Shown here: positions 1-8,164 of the stretch, in pieces
Layout of the letters: each line of letters opens with the position of its first letter
Position numbering within the stretch: position 1 is the first letter of the stretch
Source of the DNA: Micrococcales bacterium UBA2465
Lineage (GTDB): Bacteria; Actinomycetota; Actinomycetes; Actinomycetales; Microbacteriaceae
Direction of reading: 5' to 3'
NCBI GenBank assembly: GCA_002342255.1
Contig: DDPP01000073.1
Coordinates: 1-9,914, forward strand
DNA length: 9,914 nt
Program-made: the position numbers and the translations under genes
Notes under the pieces: model-generated
Seen by the model: only the letters and a program-made list of their open reading frames with translations
Told to the model about the DNA's origin: nothing
The model's database searches: none

Positions 1-570
1 AACATCGTGGAGAAAATTCTCTAAAACATTCTGTCCAAATTGAGAATGCTTTACTTCTGGATGCCACTGAACTCCATAAATCTTCTTCACTGCAGATCCG
101 AAGGCAGCCACTGGAGTGGTGGGGGTGCTTGCCAGCACCTCAAAACCCTCAGGTGCAACCATAACCTGATCGCCGTGACTCATCCAGCAAATTTGAGATT
201 CTGGTTGTCCCGAAAGAATTCCCTTAGCGTTACTCACCTTTAAATCGGTTGCGCCATATTCTCGTAACCCGGTTTTATCTACGCGACCACCGAGTTGTTC
301 AGCCAAGATTTGAAACCCGTAACAAATTCCTAAAGTTGGAATATTTAGCTTGAGAATCTCTGAATCCAGTTGCGGAGAATTCTCTTCATAGACACTAGAC
401 GGTCCACCGGAGAGAATAATTGCTTGCGGGTTCCTAAGTTTTACTTCACCTGCTGTGATATTGTGATGGACAATTTCAGAATAAACTCCAGCCTCACGAA
501 CTCGTCGGGCAATCAATTGTGCGTATTGGGCACCAAAATCAATTACAAGAACTGGTCTGAGATCAGAAAT
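1..570 (-). CDS. guaA: GMP synthase (glutamine-hydrolysing), N-terminal glutaminase domain, partial
   Basis: GuaA converts XMP to GMP in the cytoplasm, using ATP and ammonia released from glutamine. The 190 codons visible form a class I glutamine amidotransferase domain. It begins [20 protein letters not shown] and carries LSGGPSS (53-59) and the nucleophile elbow GICYGFQ with Cys83. The other triad members are His170 and Glu172 in WHPEV. The ATP pyrophosphatase and dimerisation domains must lie beyond position 1, so the gene is cut by the window edge. The frame is open throughout, but an in-frame TAA lies at 588-586 and no ATG, GTG or TTG occurs before the conserved DFGAQY. The chosen start is ATT (570-568), two bases after the TAG of the upstream DUF3817 gene. 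It gives the N-terminus usual for actinobacterial GuaA. No good ribosome binding site is visible, so reinitiation after the upstream stop is likely. The identity is certain; the start is inferred. Confidence 0.95.
   Translation of the reverse strand, partial: MSDLRPVLVIDFGAQYAQLIARRVREAGVYSEIVHHNITAGEVKLRNPQAIILSGGPSSVYEENSPQLDSEILKLNIPTLGICYGFQILAEQLGGRVDKTGLREYGATDLKVSNAKGILSGQPESQICWMSHGDQVMVAPEGFEVLASTPTTPVAAFGSAVKKIYGVQWHPEVKHSQFGQNVLENFLHDV
568..570 (-). promoter_or_regulatory. Probable non-canonical ATT start codon of guaA
   Basis: Between the in-frame stop at 588-586 and the conserved DFGAQY, the only near-cognate codons in frame are ATT codons. The one at 570-568 gives a family-typical N-terminus. 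A GTG at 580-578 is out of frame and meets TGA after four more codons. A single base error in the run GAAATTTC could create an apparent ATT start, so this is an inference from one sequence. Confidence 0.55.
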
Positions 571-572
571 TT

Positions 573-959
573 CTAAGCACCAGCCTTAGCTAAAAGTCGC
601 TTGTGGTAATAACCTTCGATGAAGAAGGAGGAAAAAGGAATAATCCCACCGGAAGCAATGATTAGGAAATCCTGGAAGGAAAGTTGTGCCAAGCGCCAAA
701 CTCTGAAATCCGCAAAAAGGTAAATCACATAGAGCAGGCCGTGAATCTGAAGCAAAAGTTTAGAAACATCTATCCCCTCGGTTGGCAGTCCACTCCCGTC
801 TATTCCCTTTGGCACCAGTCTTAGCCAATTGGAATCACCCCAAATCACAAGGCCAAAGCCCCAGTTCAGAACAACTTCAAAGGTGACCAAGATCAATGCT
901 GTGCCGGTGATTATGGAGCAGACACGATAGAAGGTGATGGCTGACTTTAGGGGATTCAT
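573..959 (-). CDS. DUF3817 family integral membrane protein
   Basis: A 128-residue membrane protein of unknown biochemical role. It resembles the actinobacterial DUF3817 family: a first helix after [14 protein letters not shown] (about 8-34), then the family-like [16 protein letters not shown] (71-86) in a second helix, and a third hydrophobic segment about 96-114. A polar stretch of roughly 30 residues (37-67) separates helices 1 and 2. The open frame extends upstream to 1037, but that would overlap enzyme I by 68 bases and add charged, non-family sequence, so ATG 959-957 is preferred. An AGGGG (966-962) lies only two bases before this ATG, closer than usual, and an in-frame TTG eight codons upstream is a weaker alternative. 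The gene begins 10 bases after enzyme I and ends 2 bases before guaA. DUF3817 next to guaA is, to my knowledge, a recurrent actinobacterial arrangement. Family assignment is fairly sure; function is unknown. Confidence 0.8.
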   Translation of the reverse strand: MNPLKSAITFYRVCSIITGTALILVTFEVVLNWGFGLVIWGDSNWLRLVPKGIDGSGLPTEGIDVSKLLLQIHGLLYVIYLFADFRVWRLAQLSFQDFLIIASGGIIPFSSFFIEGYYHKRLLAKAGA

Positions 960-969
960 AACCCCTATT

Positions 970-2550
970 TTAGCCGTCAATGTCTTGGATAAATGCGGCC
1001 ACCGCCAGTTTGGATTGCGCCAACGAATCACTTTCAAGGACTACCTGAGCCACTTCAATGGCTTGAGCTCTTGATACTCTTGCCAGTTGCTCTCCCACCG
1101 AAGCAATTGAACCCGATCCGACGCTCACCGAATCAACTCCCAAACCAGCAAGCACTACCGCCAGGTTTGGATCTGCTGCTGCCTCACCGCAAACGCCTAC
1201 TTTAATCTGAACAGCTTTGGCTGCAGTCACCACTGAACTGATGGTTTGTAAAAGTTTTGGTTGCCAAGGATCCAAGAGGATAGGTTTCTCTGGGTTCAAT
1301 CTGTCTTGCTCAAAAAGTTCACTCGAAAGATCATTTGTTCCAATACTTAGAAATTCAACTAGCCCTTCAAGTTCCAGAATAACTTTGGAAATTTCAATTG
1401 TTTCCACCATTATGCCGACACTCTTGAATCCTGCCTGCCTTGCTAACTCTGCAAATTTCTCAACTTCAAAAATTGATCTAACCATCGGCGCCATCACTGA
1501 CACATCACGACCCGAAGCATCAGCCGCCATCTTGATTGCAGTTAGTTGCCTGCTAAGGACAGCTGAGTTTTGATTCAAAACTGATTCTGCAAGCGCTAGA
1601 AAAGGAATCGGCTTATCCTGTGATATGTCCAAAGTTCGAACAACTATTGGTCCGGCAGGAGAAGCCTGGAAAGTCTTGAAGTACTCCTCCTGCTGCTTTT
1701 GAATACTTGGCTCTTCGCTGTTGGCAAGATAGAGCAGTTCAGTTCTAAATAGCCCAACTCCCGAAGCCTTCTTCTGTTTGGCTAGCAGAGCATCCGAAAC
1801 TGAACCGATGTTGGCTAACACCGGAATAATGCAATCCTCAATCAAAAAGTTCGCTAAGTCGCGACCAGCCATGAAAGCTATTTCGGTGATTTCAGCTTGA
1901 GCATTCAGTGCATCAACTCTGACTCCAAGATCTTGAGTCAACAATTCGAAGCCATCCTTAGCAGCGACCAGTGCTGGAATTCCCAGCTGCCGGCAAATAA
2001 TTGCGGCATGCGAGGTTGGCCCACCATTTTTGGTAATAACCCCGACCACACTTTCGTTGAAACGCAAGGTATCGATAGGGGTAAGGTCTTCCGCCACCAC
2101 GATGATAGGCCCTTCATTACCTAACCTGGGTTGGCTAATTGAATTCATCTTGCTATTTACCAGGGTAACTAAGCCAGCCAGATCTGCGATTCGTTCTTGG
2201 AACCCTGCCACCCCAACTAGTTCGTTCGAGAATGAATCCATTGCCCGTGCCAAAGCTGTCTCTGCGTCCCAGCCATTATCCAGGTGACCTTTAGCTACGG
2301 CCAGAAGTTCAGGGTCTTTCAAAGCTAGTCTGAGTGCTGCCATAATGTCTTTGGCATCTGATTCAGTTGAGTTACCCAATTCGTCTAGTTCTGCTGCGGC
2401 CAGGGCTAAACCTGATTGCAATCTGGAATACTCTTCTGAAATTGCCAGTGATGATTTCTTTCCTGTCGGTTGCTTTGATTCCTGATGCAAAATGTGAACT
2501 CGACCCCAGGCTATGCCTGTTCCAATACCGATACCCGTGATAACTGTCAT
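970..2550 (-). CDS. ptsI: PTS enzyme I-like phosphoenolpyruvate-protein phosphotransferase, divergent
   Basis: Enzyme I takes phosphate from PEP onto a His and passes it to HPr in the cytoplasm. This 526-residue protein has the family order: a helical HPr-binding region (about 30-140), the phosphohistidine motif GGPTSHAAI with His181, and a C-terminal PEP-binding barrel. In the barrel I see GVGLFRTELLYL (Arg269), VRTLDIS (Arg305), VMVET-like GIMVET (Glu383), IGTNDL (Asn406, Asp407), QDR (Arg417) and the acid/base Cys454 in CGEAAADP. It is shorter than the roughly 555-575 residues usual for enzyme I. The conserved NPFLGxRAIR segment that should follow VRTLDIGGDK is absent, GG of that motif is SQ (310-311), and QYT after GTNDL is replaced by SEL. 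ATG 2550-2548 overlaps the SURF1 stop as ATGA, implying translational coupling. No HPr or EII gene is in the window. It is clearly of the enzyme I family; sugar-PTS activity is uncertain. Confidence 0.88.
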   Translation of the reverse strand: MTVITGIGIGTGIAWGRVHILHQESKQPTGKKSSLAISEEYSRLQSGLALAAAELDELGNSTESDAKDIMAALRLALKDPELLAVAKGHLDNGWDAETALARAMDSFSNELVGVAGFQERIADLAGLVTLVNSKMNSISQPRLGNEGPIIVVAEDLTPIDTLRFNESVVGVITKNGGPTSHAAIICRQLGIPALVAAKDGFELLTQDLGVRVDALNAQAEITEIAFMAGRDLANFLIEDCIIPVLANIGSVSDALLAKQKKASGVGLFRTELLYLANSEEPSIQKQQEEYFKTFQASPAGPIVVRTLDISQDKPIPFLALAESVLNQNSAVLSRQLTAIKMAADASGRDVSVMAPMVRSIFEVEKFAELARQAGFKSVGIMVETIEISKVILELEGLVEFLSIGTNDLSSELFEQDRLNPEKPILLDPWQPKLLQTISSVVTAAKAVQIKVGVCGEAAADPNLAVVLAGLGVDSVSVGSGSIASVGEQLARVSRAQAIEVAQVVLESDSLAQSKLAVAAFIQDIDG

Positions 2551-3329
2551 TTTTGACTACCCAGAATTTCTAACTGTTGCTTTCTGAAAGCATCAGCCAA
2601 CAGCCGCCACCAAATGAACAGTGCGAAAACTGCAAAAAACGTCCACTCCAAAGCATAGAAAGTAGTTAGCCAATTGAGGCCACTGTCACCTTTAGCTAAA
2701 TCTATTTTTGGTATTTCGACACCGGCTAGCTGGCTGAATTGGCTTTGGCCAGTGAGCGCCAAAAATCCGGTGTAAGCAGTACCTTTGGTTGCAACGATAT
2801 TAACCAGTTGGGCCACTGATAGCGAATCGAAAGAGTCTTTCTGAACTTGCTGCAGTGGAGCTTCACTTGGGAGGTACCTTCCAAAAAGCTTTATAAACTT
2901 TTTGGTTGTCGCTATTTGTTTAGTTTCAGTTAGCACATCTTGAGCATCTTCTGTTTCAGGGATAAAACTCACCGCTATGAATAGTCTGGCCGTGGTGGTA
3001 TCTGCTGGAACAACAATCCAAGAGCCTTTGGTGCCATCTGGTTGTAATCGATTGCCAATCAAAACCGCTTGCTCTGGATTTAGTTTTACCTTTGCAACAA
3101 CCTCAGTTAGCACTCTCGTTTTAGGTTCTAACTCTTGAAAGATATAAGGCTGATTTGGTTGAACAACCTGATCGATTGATCGGTAAACAATTTTGGAATA
3201 GCTGCCGGGAGTGCTTGGAATAAAAGATCTGGACGCTTGCCATTGGGCTAACATGGCGAAAATGACACCTAGGGCAATACAGCCAAGTAGCGCGGTAATC
3301 CACCTTGGTGTTAGTGCTAGTCTCAGCAT
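2547..3329 (-). CDS. SURF1 family cytochrome c oxidase assembly protein
   Basis: SURF1-family proteins help assemble the haem-copper cytochrome c oxidase in the membrane. This 260-residue product has the two-helix layout of the family. Helix 1 follows PRWITALLG and ends with the signature AQWQASR (about 8-34). A large extracytoplasmic region follows (about 35-220). The C-terminal helix holds YALEWTFFAVFALFIWWRL (225-243), very typical of actinobacterial SURF1. The middle is divergent: where many members have an 'RGW(I/V)P' strand, this one reads AVSFIPE (119-125). ATG 3329-3327 lies three bases after the guaB3 stop and has no recognisable ribosome binding site, so it probably depends on ribosomes finishing guaB3. 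Its end overlaps enzyme I by four bases. Its presence implies an aa3-type oxidase elsewhere in the genome. Family call is confident from both helices. Confidence 0.85.
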   Translation of the reverse strand: MLRLALTPRWITALLGCIALGVIFAMLAQWQASRSFIPSTPGSYSKIVYRSIDQVVQPNQPYIFQELEPKTRVLTEVVAKVKLNPEQAVLIGNRLQPDGTKGSWIVVPADTTTARLFIAVSFIPETEDAQDVLTETKQIATTKKFIKLFGRYLPSEAPLQQVQKDSFDSLSVAQLVNIVATKGTAYTGFLALTGQSQFSQLAGVEIPKIDLAKGDSGLNWLTTFYALEWTFFAVFALFIWWRLLADAFRKQQLEILGSQK

Positions 3330-3332
3330 GTT

Positions 3333-4451
3333 TTAGGCATCGTAGGGAGCTACGACGGTTTCAACCTTCTGGAATTCCTTTAGATCGCTATAGCCGGTGG
3401 TGGCCATGGCTTTGCGCAGAGCGCCAATCAGGTTGGTGCTGCCATCAGCAGATGTTGAAGGTCCTTGCAGAATCTGCTCAAGGGAGCCAACACTGCCGAC
3501 CTTCACTCGCTCACCTCTGGGAAGCTCTGGGTTATAGCTCTCTGGACCCCAGTGCCAACCAGACCCAGGTGCTTCATTGGCTCTAGCCAGAACTGAACCC
3601 AGCATTACCGCATCAGCGCCACAGGCAATAGCCTTGACCAAATCCCCTGAGGTGCCCAAACCGCCATCGGCAATCACATGCACATAGCGACCACCAGATT
3701 CATCCATGTAATCTCTTCTAGCTCCAGCAATATCTGCAACTGCAGTTGCCATTGGAGCGTGAATGCCTAGAACTTTTCTGGTTGTTGAAGCTGCGCCACC
3801 ACCGAAACCAACCAAGACCCCGGCAGCTCCGGTGCGCATTAGGTGCAAGGCTGCGGTGTAGGTGGCTGCCCCTCCTACGATTACTGGAACATCTAGTTCG
3901 TAAATAAACTCTTTCAGATTGAGCGATTCTTTAGTTTTTGAAACGTGTTCGGCAGAAACTGTGGTGCCACGAATTACGAATAAGTCGACACCTGCCGAGA
4001 TAACTGTCTTAGCGAAGTTTTGAGTGTTTTGCGGTGATAGTGCACCGGCAACAGTCACCCCAGCTTTACGAATATATGAAAGTCTTTCTTTGATGAGTTC
4101 CGGCTTGATAGGTTCTGCATAGATTCTTTGCATAGCTGCGGTAGCTTCTTCAGGAGAAAGATTTGCGATTTCGGCTAGTTGAGCAGTTGGGTCTTCATAT
4201 CTAGTCCAAAGCCCTTCGAGATCTAATACACCTAGACCACCTAATTTACCGATGGCGATAGCAGTATCGGGCGAAACAACTGAGTCCATAGGTGCAGCTA
4301 AGACTGGAAGTTCAAATGAATATGCGTCGATGTTCCAGGTAGTGCTTACGTCTCTTGGGTCTCTGGTTCTTCTAGATGGAATTACGGCAACATCATCAAA
4401 AGCCCAACTACGGTTACCGCGCTTGCCGCGACCTATCTCGATTTCGCTCAA
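3333..4451 (-). CDS. guaB3: GuaB3 family IMP dehydrogenase-related protein
   Basis: A 372-residue barrel protein of the IMP dehydrogenase/GMP reductase superfamily, matching the actinobacterial GuaB3 group. It opens with the GuaB3-like IEIGRGKRGNRSWAFDDVAV and PSRRTRDP, has LAAPMDSVVSP (51-61), and ends with LKEFQKVE (357-364). It lacks the CBS pair present in the neighbouring GuaB, which accounts for its shorter length. The phosphate-binding segment IADGGLGTSGDLVKAIACGADAV (260-282) is intact. The catalytic loop reads GGGAASTTR, with Ser222 where GuaB has Cys312, so the usual covalent thioimidate step should not be possible. As I recall, other actinobacterial GuaB3 proteins also lack this Cys, and their function is unsettled. 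The start is TTG (4451-4449), supported by AGGAGAG at 4463-4457 with a 5-base spacer; the open frame begins there. It lies 10 bases after guaB and 3 before SURF1. Confidence 0.92.
   Translation of the reverse strand: MSEIEIGRGKRGNRSWAFDDVAVIPSRRTRDPRDVSTTWNIDAYSFELPVLAAPMDSVVSPDTAIAIGKLGGLGVLDLEGLWTRYEDPTAQLAEIANLSPEEATAAMQRIYAEPIKPELIKERLSYIRKAGVTVAGALSPQNTQNFAKTVISAGVDLFVIRGTTVSAEHVSKTKESLNLKEFIYELDVPVIVGGAATYTAALHLMRTGAAGVLVGFGGGAASTTRKVLGIHAPMATAVADIAGARRDYMDESGGRYVHVIADGGLGTSGDLVKAIACGADAVMLGSVLARANEAPGSGWHWGPESYNPELPRGERVKVGSVGSLEQILQGPSTSADGSTNLIGALRKAMATTGYSDLKEFQKVETVVAPYDA
3340..3355 (-). repeat. Short perfect hairpin at the end of guaB3, before SURF1
   Basis: TCGTAG and CTACGA form a 6-bp perfect stem around a four-base loop. 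It spans the last codons of guaB3 and sits 10 bases before the SURF1 ATG. No T-run follows, so it is not a terminator. It may affect translation or mRNA stability at this junction, which has no ribosome binding site, or it may be chance. Confidence 0.35.
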
Positions 4452-4456
4452 CTTGT

Positions 4457-4461
4457 CTCTC

Positions 4462-4463
<2 letters not shown>
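4457..4463 (-). promoter_or_regulatory. Strong ribosome binding site of guaB3, supports the TTG start
   Basis: AGGAGAG is the clearest Shine-Dalgarno sequence in the window. It overlaps the guaB TAG stop (4464-4462) and stands five bases before TTG 4451-4449, which settles the start of guaB3 as TTG. Confidence 0.8.
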
Positions 4464-5991
<1,528 letters not shown>

Positions 5992-6024
5992 TTAGGCAAT
6001 TCTACCTTCTCCAGAGGCTTACGG

Positions 6025-7128
6025 CTATGGGGAGTTTGGCCCTAAGAAGCCAACTTGGCTATACATACCTTCGTTACCGTAGCGAAAGAGCGCATAGCCC
6101 TGCTGGCTAAAGTATCCAGCCGAGTCAAAATATGGCCCGTTTTCATTCTTTGCCGAGGCCAGAGTATTCCGTAAATCCTTAGTTTCACGAGCCGAACTGA
6201 CTAGCAGATTGACTAACTGGTAGCTGCGATAAGCCAACCCAAATAGATTGCTATTGGAGGAATTCAGAAGAGCTGGCCGATTCATTTGATCAATCAGCCG
6301 ATTCTTGAACTGGGTAGAAATATTCTCGCTTGCCAGCAAGGCTTTGAAACCAGAAAGAACCTTTGCCCAAGGGTATGCAGAATAGTTGGCTAGGTTACCT
6401 GAAACTAAATAGCCACTCTGCTGATCATCTACCCAATCAGACATCTCGTTAAAGAAATCAATTGATTTTTCTAAACTGACTAGAACAAAAGCGCTCGGTC
6501 GACTTTGGCGAATTCTTTTGTAATCTGAAATTCCGTATTGTTGCACTCTAAATCCTCTGAAGGTAAGCCCCAGATTAATCATTTTGCTCACTTGTTTCGA
6601 GTAGTCATCTGGGTCCGTGACGATAACCACTAAATCAGGATTGGTTTTACTGATGTATGCAGCTAGTGCCGATCCATCCTGAGTGCTAGTTGAGGCTAGT
6701 CGAAAAAACCAGTTTTTATTTTGAATAGGGCTAGACACATTTTCTGCTAAAGCACTCGGTGCAATTATTGGCACTGGATTTTCAACGTTGTATTTAGCAA
6801 TTCTTGCTGCACTATCTGTTTCCAGCGGTGCAACTATTGCATCAACTTTCTTAGCCTTCAAACGCTGCATGGCCAATTTGGCCTCAACTTCGCTGTCTCC
6901 AGCATCATCGTAAATTACGGTCACGTTAGCCAAGTCTTTATCTCTGGCATCAGCAACTGCTAGTTGGATCGCACTTTTCTCAAAAGCCGCGGTAAACCAT
7001 AGGGGCCCTGATGCCGAAACTAAAACTCCGAGCTTAAGCCCTGGTGCAACGGGCTTAGCCACGCTGTTTCCGACTAGCATTCCGATTGCTAGGACCACGA
7101 GCAATAAAACTTTCAACCGATGTTTCAT
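6025..7128 (-). CDS. Secreted LivJ-like type I periplasmic-binding-fold protein (orphan)
   Basis: A 367-residue exported protein resembling the branched-chain amino-acid/leucine-binding group (Peripla_BP_6-like). It has a basic start, MKHRLK, a hydrophobic core to about residue 20 and a type I signal peptidase site near SVA-KP (after residue 24). There is no lipobox Cys. The mature part begins LKLGVLVSASGPLW, the usual first strand and ligand loop, followed by AIQLAVADAR, VTVIYDDAGDS and VDAIVAPLETDSAARIA, matching the alternating strands and helices of lobe 1. Binding proteins of this group normally sit with LivHMGF-type genes, and none are here. The next genes downstream are guaB and guaB3. 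Without a lipid anchor or transmembrane helix it would be released, or held by something unseen. ATG 7128-7126 has no ribosome binding site and follows a -10-like TAGTCT by six bases. The ligand cannot be told from sequence. Confidence 0.8.
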   Translation of the reverse strand: MKHRLKVLLLVVLAIGMLVGNSVAKPVAPGLKLGVLVSASGPLWFTAAFEKSAIQLAVADARDKDLANVTVIYDDAGDSEVEAKLAMQRLKAKKVDAIVAPLETDSAARIAKYNVENPVPIIAPSALAENVSSPIQNKNWFFRLASTSTQDGSALAAYISKTNPDLVVIVTDPDDYSKQVSKMINLGLTFRGFRVQQYGISDYKRIRQSRPSAFVLVSLEKSIDFFNEMSDWVDDQQSGYLVSGNLANYSAYPWAKVLSGFKALLASENISTQFKNRLIDQMNRPALLNSSNSNLFGLAYRSYQLVNLLVSSARETKDLRNTLASAKNENGPYFDSAGYFSQQGYALFRYGNEGMYSQVGFLGPNSP

Positions 7129-7134
7129 TCGGCA

Positions 7135-7140
7135 AGACTA
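7135..7140 (-). promoter_or_regulatory. Candidate -10 element, leaderless start of the orphan binding protein
   Basis: TAGTCT fits the actinobacterial TANNNT pattern and ends six bases before ATG 7128-7126. This would put the transcript start on the A of the ATG. An overlapping TATTTA (7144-7139) is an alternative that gives a four-base leader. There is no convincing -35 at 17 bases and no Shine-Dalgarno sequence, both compatible with a leaderless mRNA. Confidence 0.4.
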
Positions 7141-7175
7141 AATAGAAAACCTCGAACCCGCTAAAGTTCTCAACA

Positions 7176-7212
7176 GGTTAAAGTAAGAGCGGGCCGGAAA
7201 CCCGACCCGCTC
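7176..7212 (-). terminator. Intrinsic terminator of the amino-acid ABC operon
   Basis: GAGCGGG and CCCGCTC (7212-7206 and 7193-7187 on the minus strand) form a 7-bp GC-rich stem. After one mismatch, a further 3 bp (CGG/CCG) continue the stem. The minus-strand flank after the stem is TTACTTTAACC, a broken T-tract. It lies 16 bases after the binding lipoprotein's stop and before the next gene, separating the two transcription units. Confidence 0.75.
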
Positions 7213-7214
7213 CC

Positions 7215-7230
7215 AATAACTTGAGTTATT
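7215..7230 (-). repeat. AT-rich inverted repeat over the stop codon of the binding lipoprotein
   Basis: AATAACT and AGTTATT form a perfect 7-bp inverted repeat with a two-base centre. It overlaps the TAA stop (7231-7229) and directly precedes the GC-rich terminator hairpin. A second small stem just before a terminator could protect the 3' end of the mRNA. No protein binding is implied. Confidence 0.4.
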
Positions 7231-8131
7231 AGTTTTTAGTGCCGTTTACGCTTGCTGATGGCACAGCGTTAGATGACATGTTCCACTTGGCAAGCAAGCT
7301 TGCATACTGGCCATCGTCAATCAATGACTGCAGAGCCTTCTGGATTGCATCGCGTAGCTCGGTGTTCTTCTTCAAGATGGCAACACCTACGTATCCTGCG
7401 TCATAGCCGTTAGGGGCGTCTGGGTCGTTGATTACGTCGAAGTATTTACCGTTACCGGCTTTAGCGGCAGCACCCTGGGCTACGAAAGAGTCCATCATTA
7501 CCGCTGAACCCTGCTTAGCACGCAGTGCATTCTCCATGCTTGGAGCGTCAGGAAGTTCAGTAATGGTGATTGCACCCTTACCGGCAGCTTTACAGTCCTT
7601 AGACATGTTTCCTACTAGGTCAATCTGAATGGTTCCGTTCTGAACAATCACGGTCTTGCCACAAAGATCCATAGCTCCCATGATGCCTTCAGGGTTACCC
7701 TTGGTAACGATCATCTGTGAACCACCAATTTGGTAGTCAACGAAGTCAACCTTGGCTTGACGCTCGACGGTGTCGCTCATTGAGCTGATGATGATGTCAT
7801 TGGTTCCAGCCTCAAGGTTAGGAATGATGGTGTCGAAGACTGCATCATTGAAAGTTACCTTGGCACCTAGCTTTTGGCTTAGCAACGCGCCTAGCTCAAC
7901 ATCGAAGCCGGTTAGGTTTCCTGATTCATCCAAATACTCGAATGGCTCGTAAGGAATGTCGCTGGCAACGTTGATGCCCTTGTCCAGATACTGAGCTGGC
8001 AAGAGAGCCTGAGCCGCCTTGTCAACTTTAGATTGGTCTACGCCATTGTTAACAGTTGAACTGGCGCAACCCGTGATTACTAAAAGGCTCGCTGCCATGA
8101 CGGCTACGAAACCTAGTTTCTTTGATACCAC
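7229..8131 (-). CDS. Polar amino-acid ABC transporter substrate-binding lipoprotein
   Basis: A 300-residue solute receptor of the SBP_bac_3 family, lipid-anchored outside the membrane, which hands an amino acid to the permease upstream. The signal peptide runs to a lipobox, VITGC, with Cys22 as the lipidated residue. A linker of about 30 residues precedes the fold. Family hallmarks are INVASDIPYEPFEYLDESG (53-71), GFDVELGALLSQKLG (75-89) and SDTVERQAKVDFVDY (119-133), which carry the usual Asp and Arg contacts to the ligand's amino and carboxyl groups. The C-terminus ends in a polar, low-complexity tail after LLAKWNM. The start is GTG (8131-8129), with only a weak GAG-type binding site in the 33-base gap after the ATPase. 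It is the last gene of the three-gene operon and is followed by the terminator. Which amino acid is bound cannot be read from these motifs. Confidence 0.92.
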   Translation of the reverse strand: MVSKKLGFVAVMAASLLVITGCASSTVNNGVDQSKVDKAAQALLPAQYLDKGINVASDIPYEPFEYLDESGNLTGFDVELGALLSQKLGAKVTFNDAVFDTIIPNLEAGTNDIIISSMSDTVERQAKVDFVDYQIGGSQMIVTKGNPEGIMGAMDLCGKTVIVQNGTIQIDLVGNMSKDCKAAGKGAITITELPDAPSMENALRAKQGSAVMMDSFVAQGAAAKAGNGKYFDVINDPDAPNGYDAGYVGVAILKKNTELRDAIQKALQSLIDDGQYASLLAKWNMSSNAVPSASVNGTKN

Positions 8132-8164
8132 TTTTTACTCGCTCTCTACTTGTTTAGTTTTTGG

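Noticed and set aside
573..1037. Longer 154-residue version of the DUF3817 protein starting at 1037
   Set aside because: The extra 26 residues overlap the end of enzyme I by 68 bases and are Trp- and Arg-rich with no family resemblance. ATG 959 directly precedes the typical first helix.
7148..7163. GGGTTCGAGG, resembling a tRNA T-loop
   Set aside because: No acceptor, D or anticodon arms can be placed in the 100-base gap, and most of it is occupied by the terminator and the next promoter.
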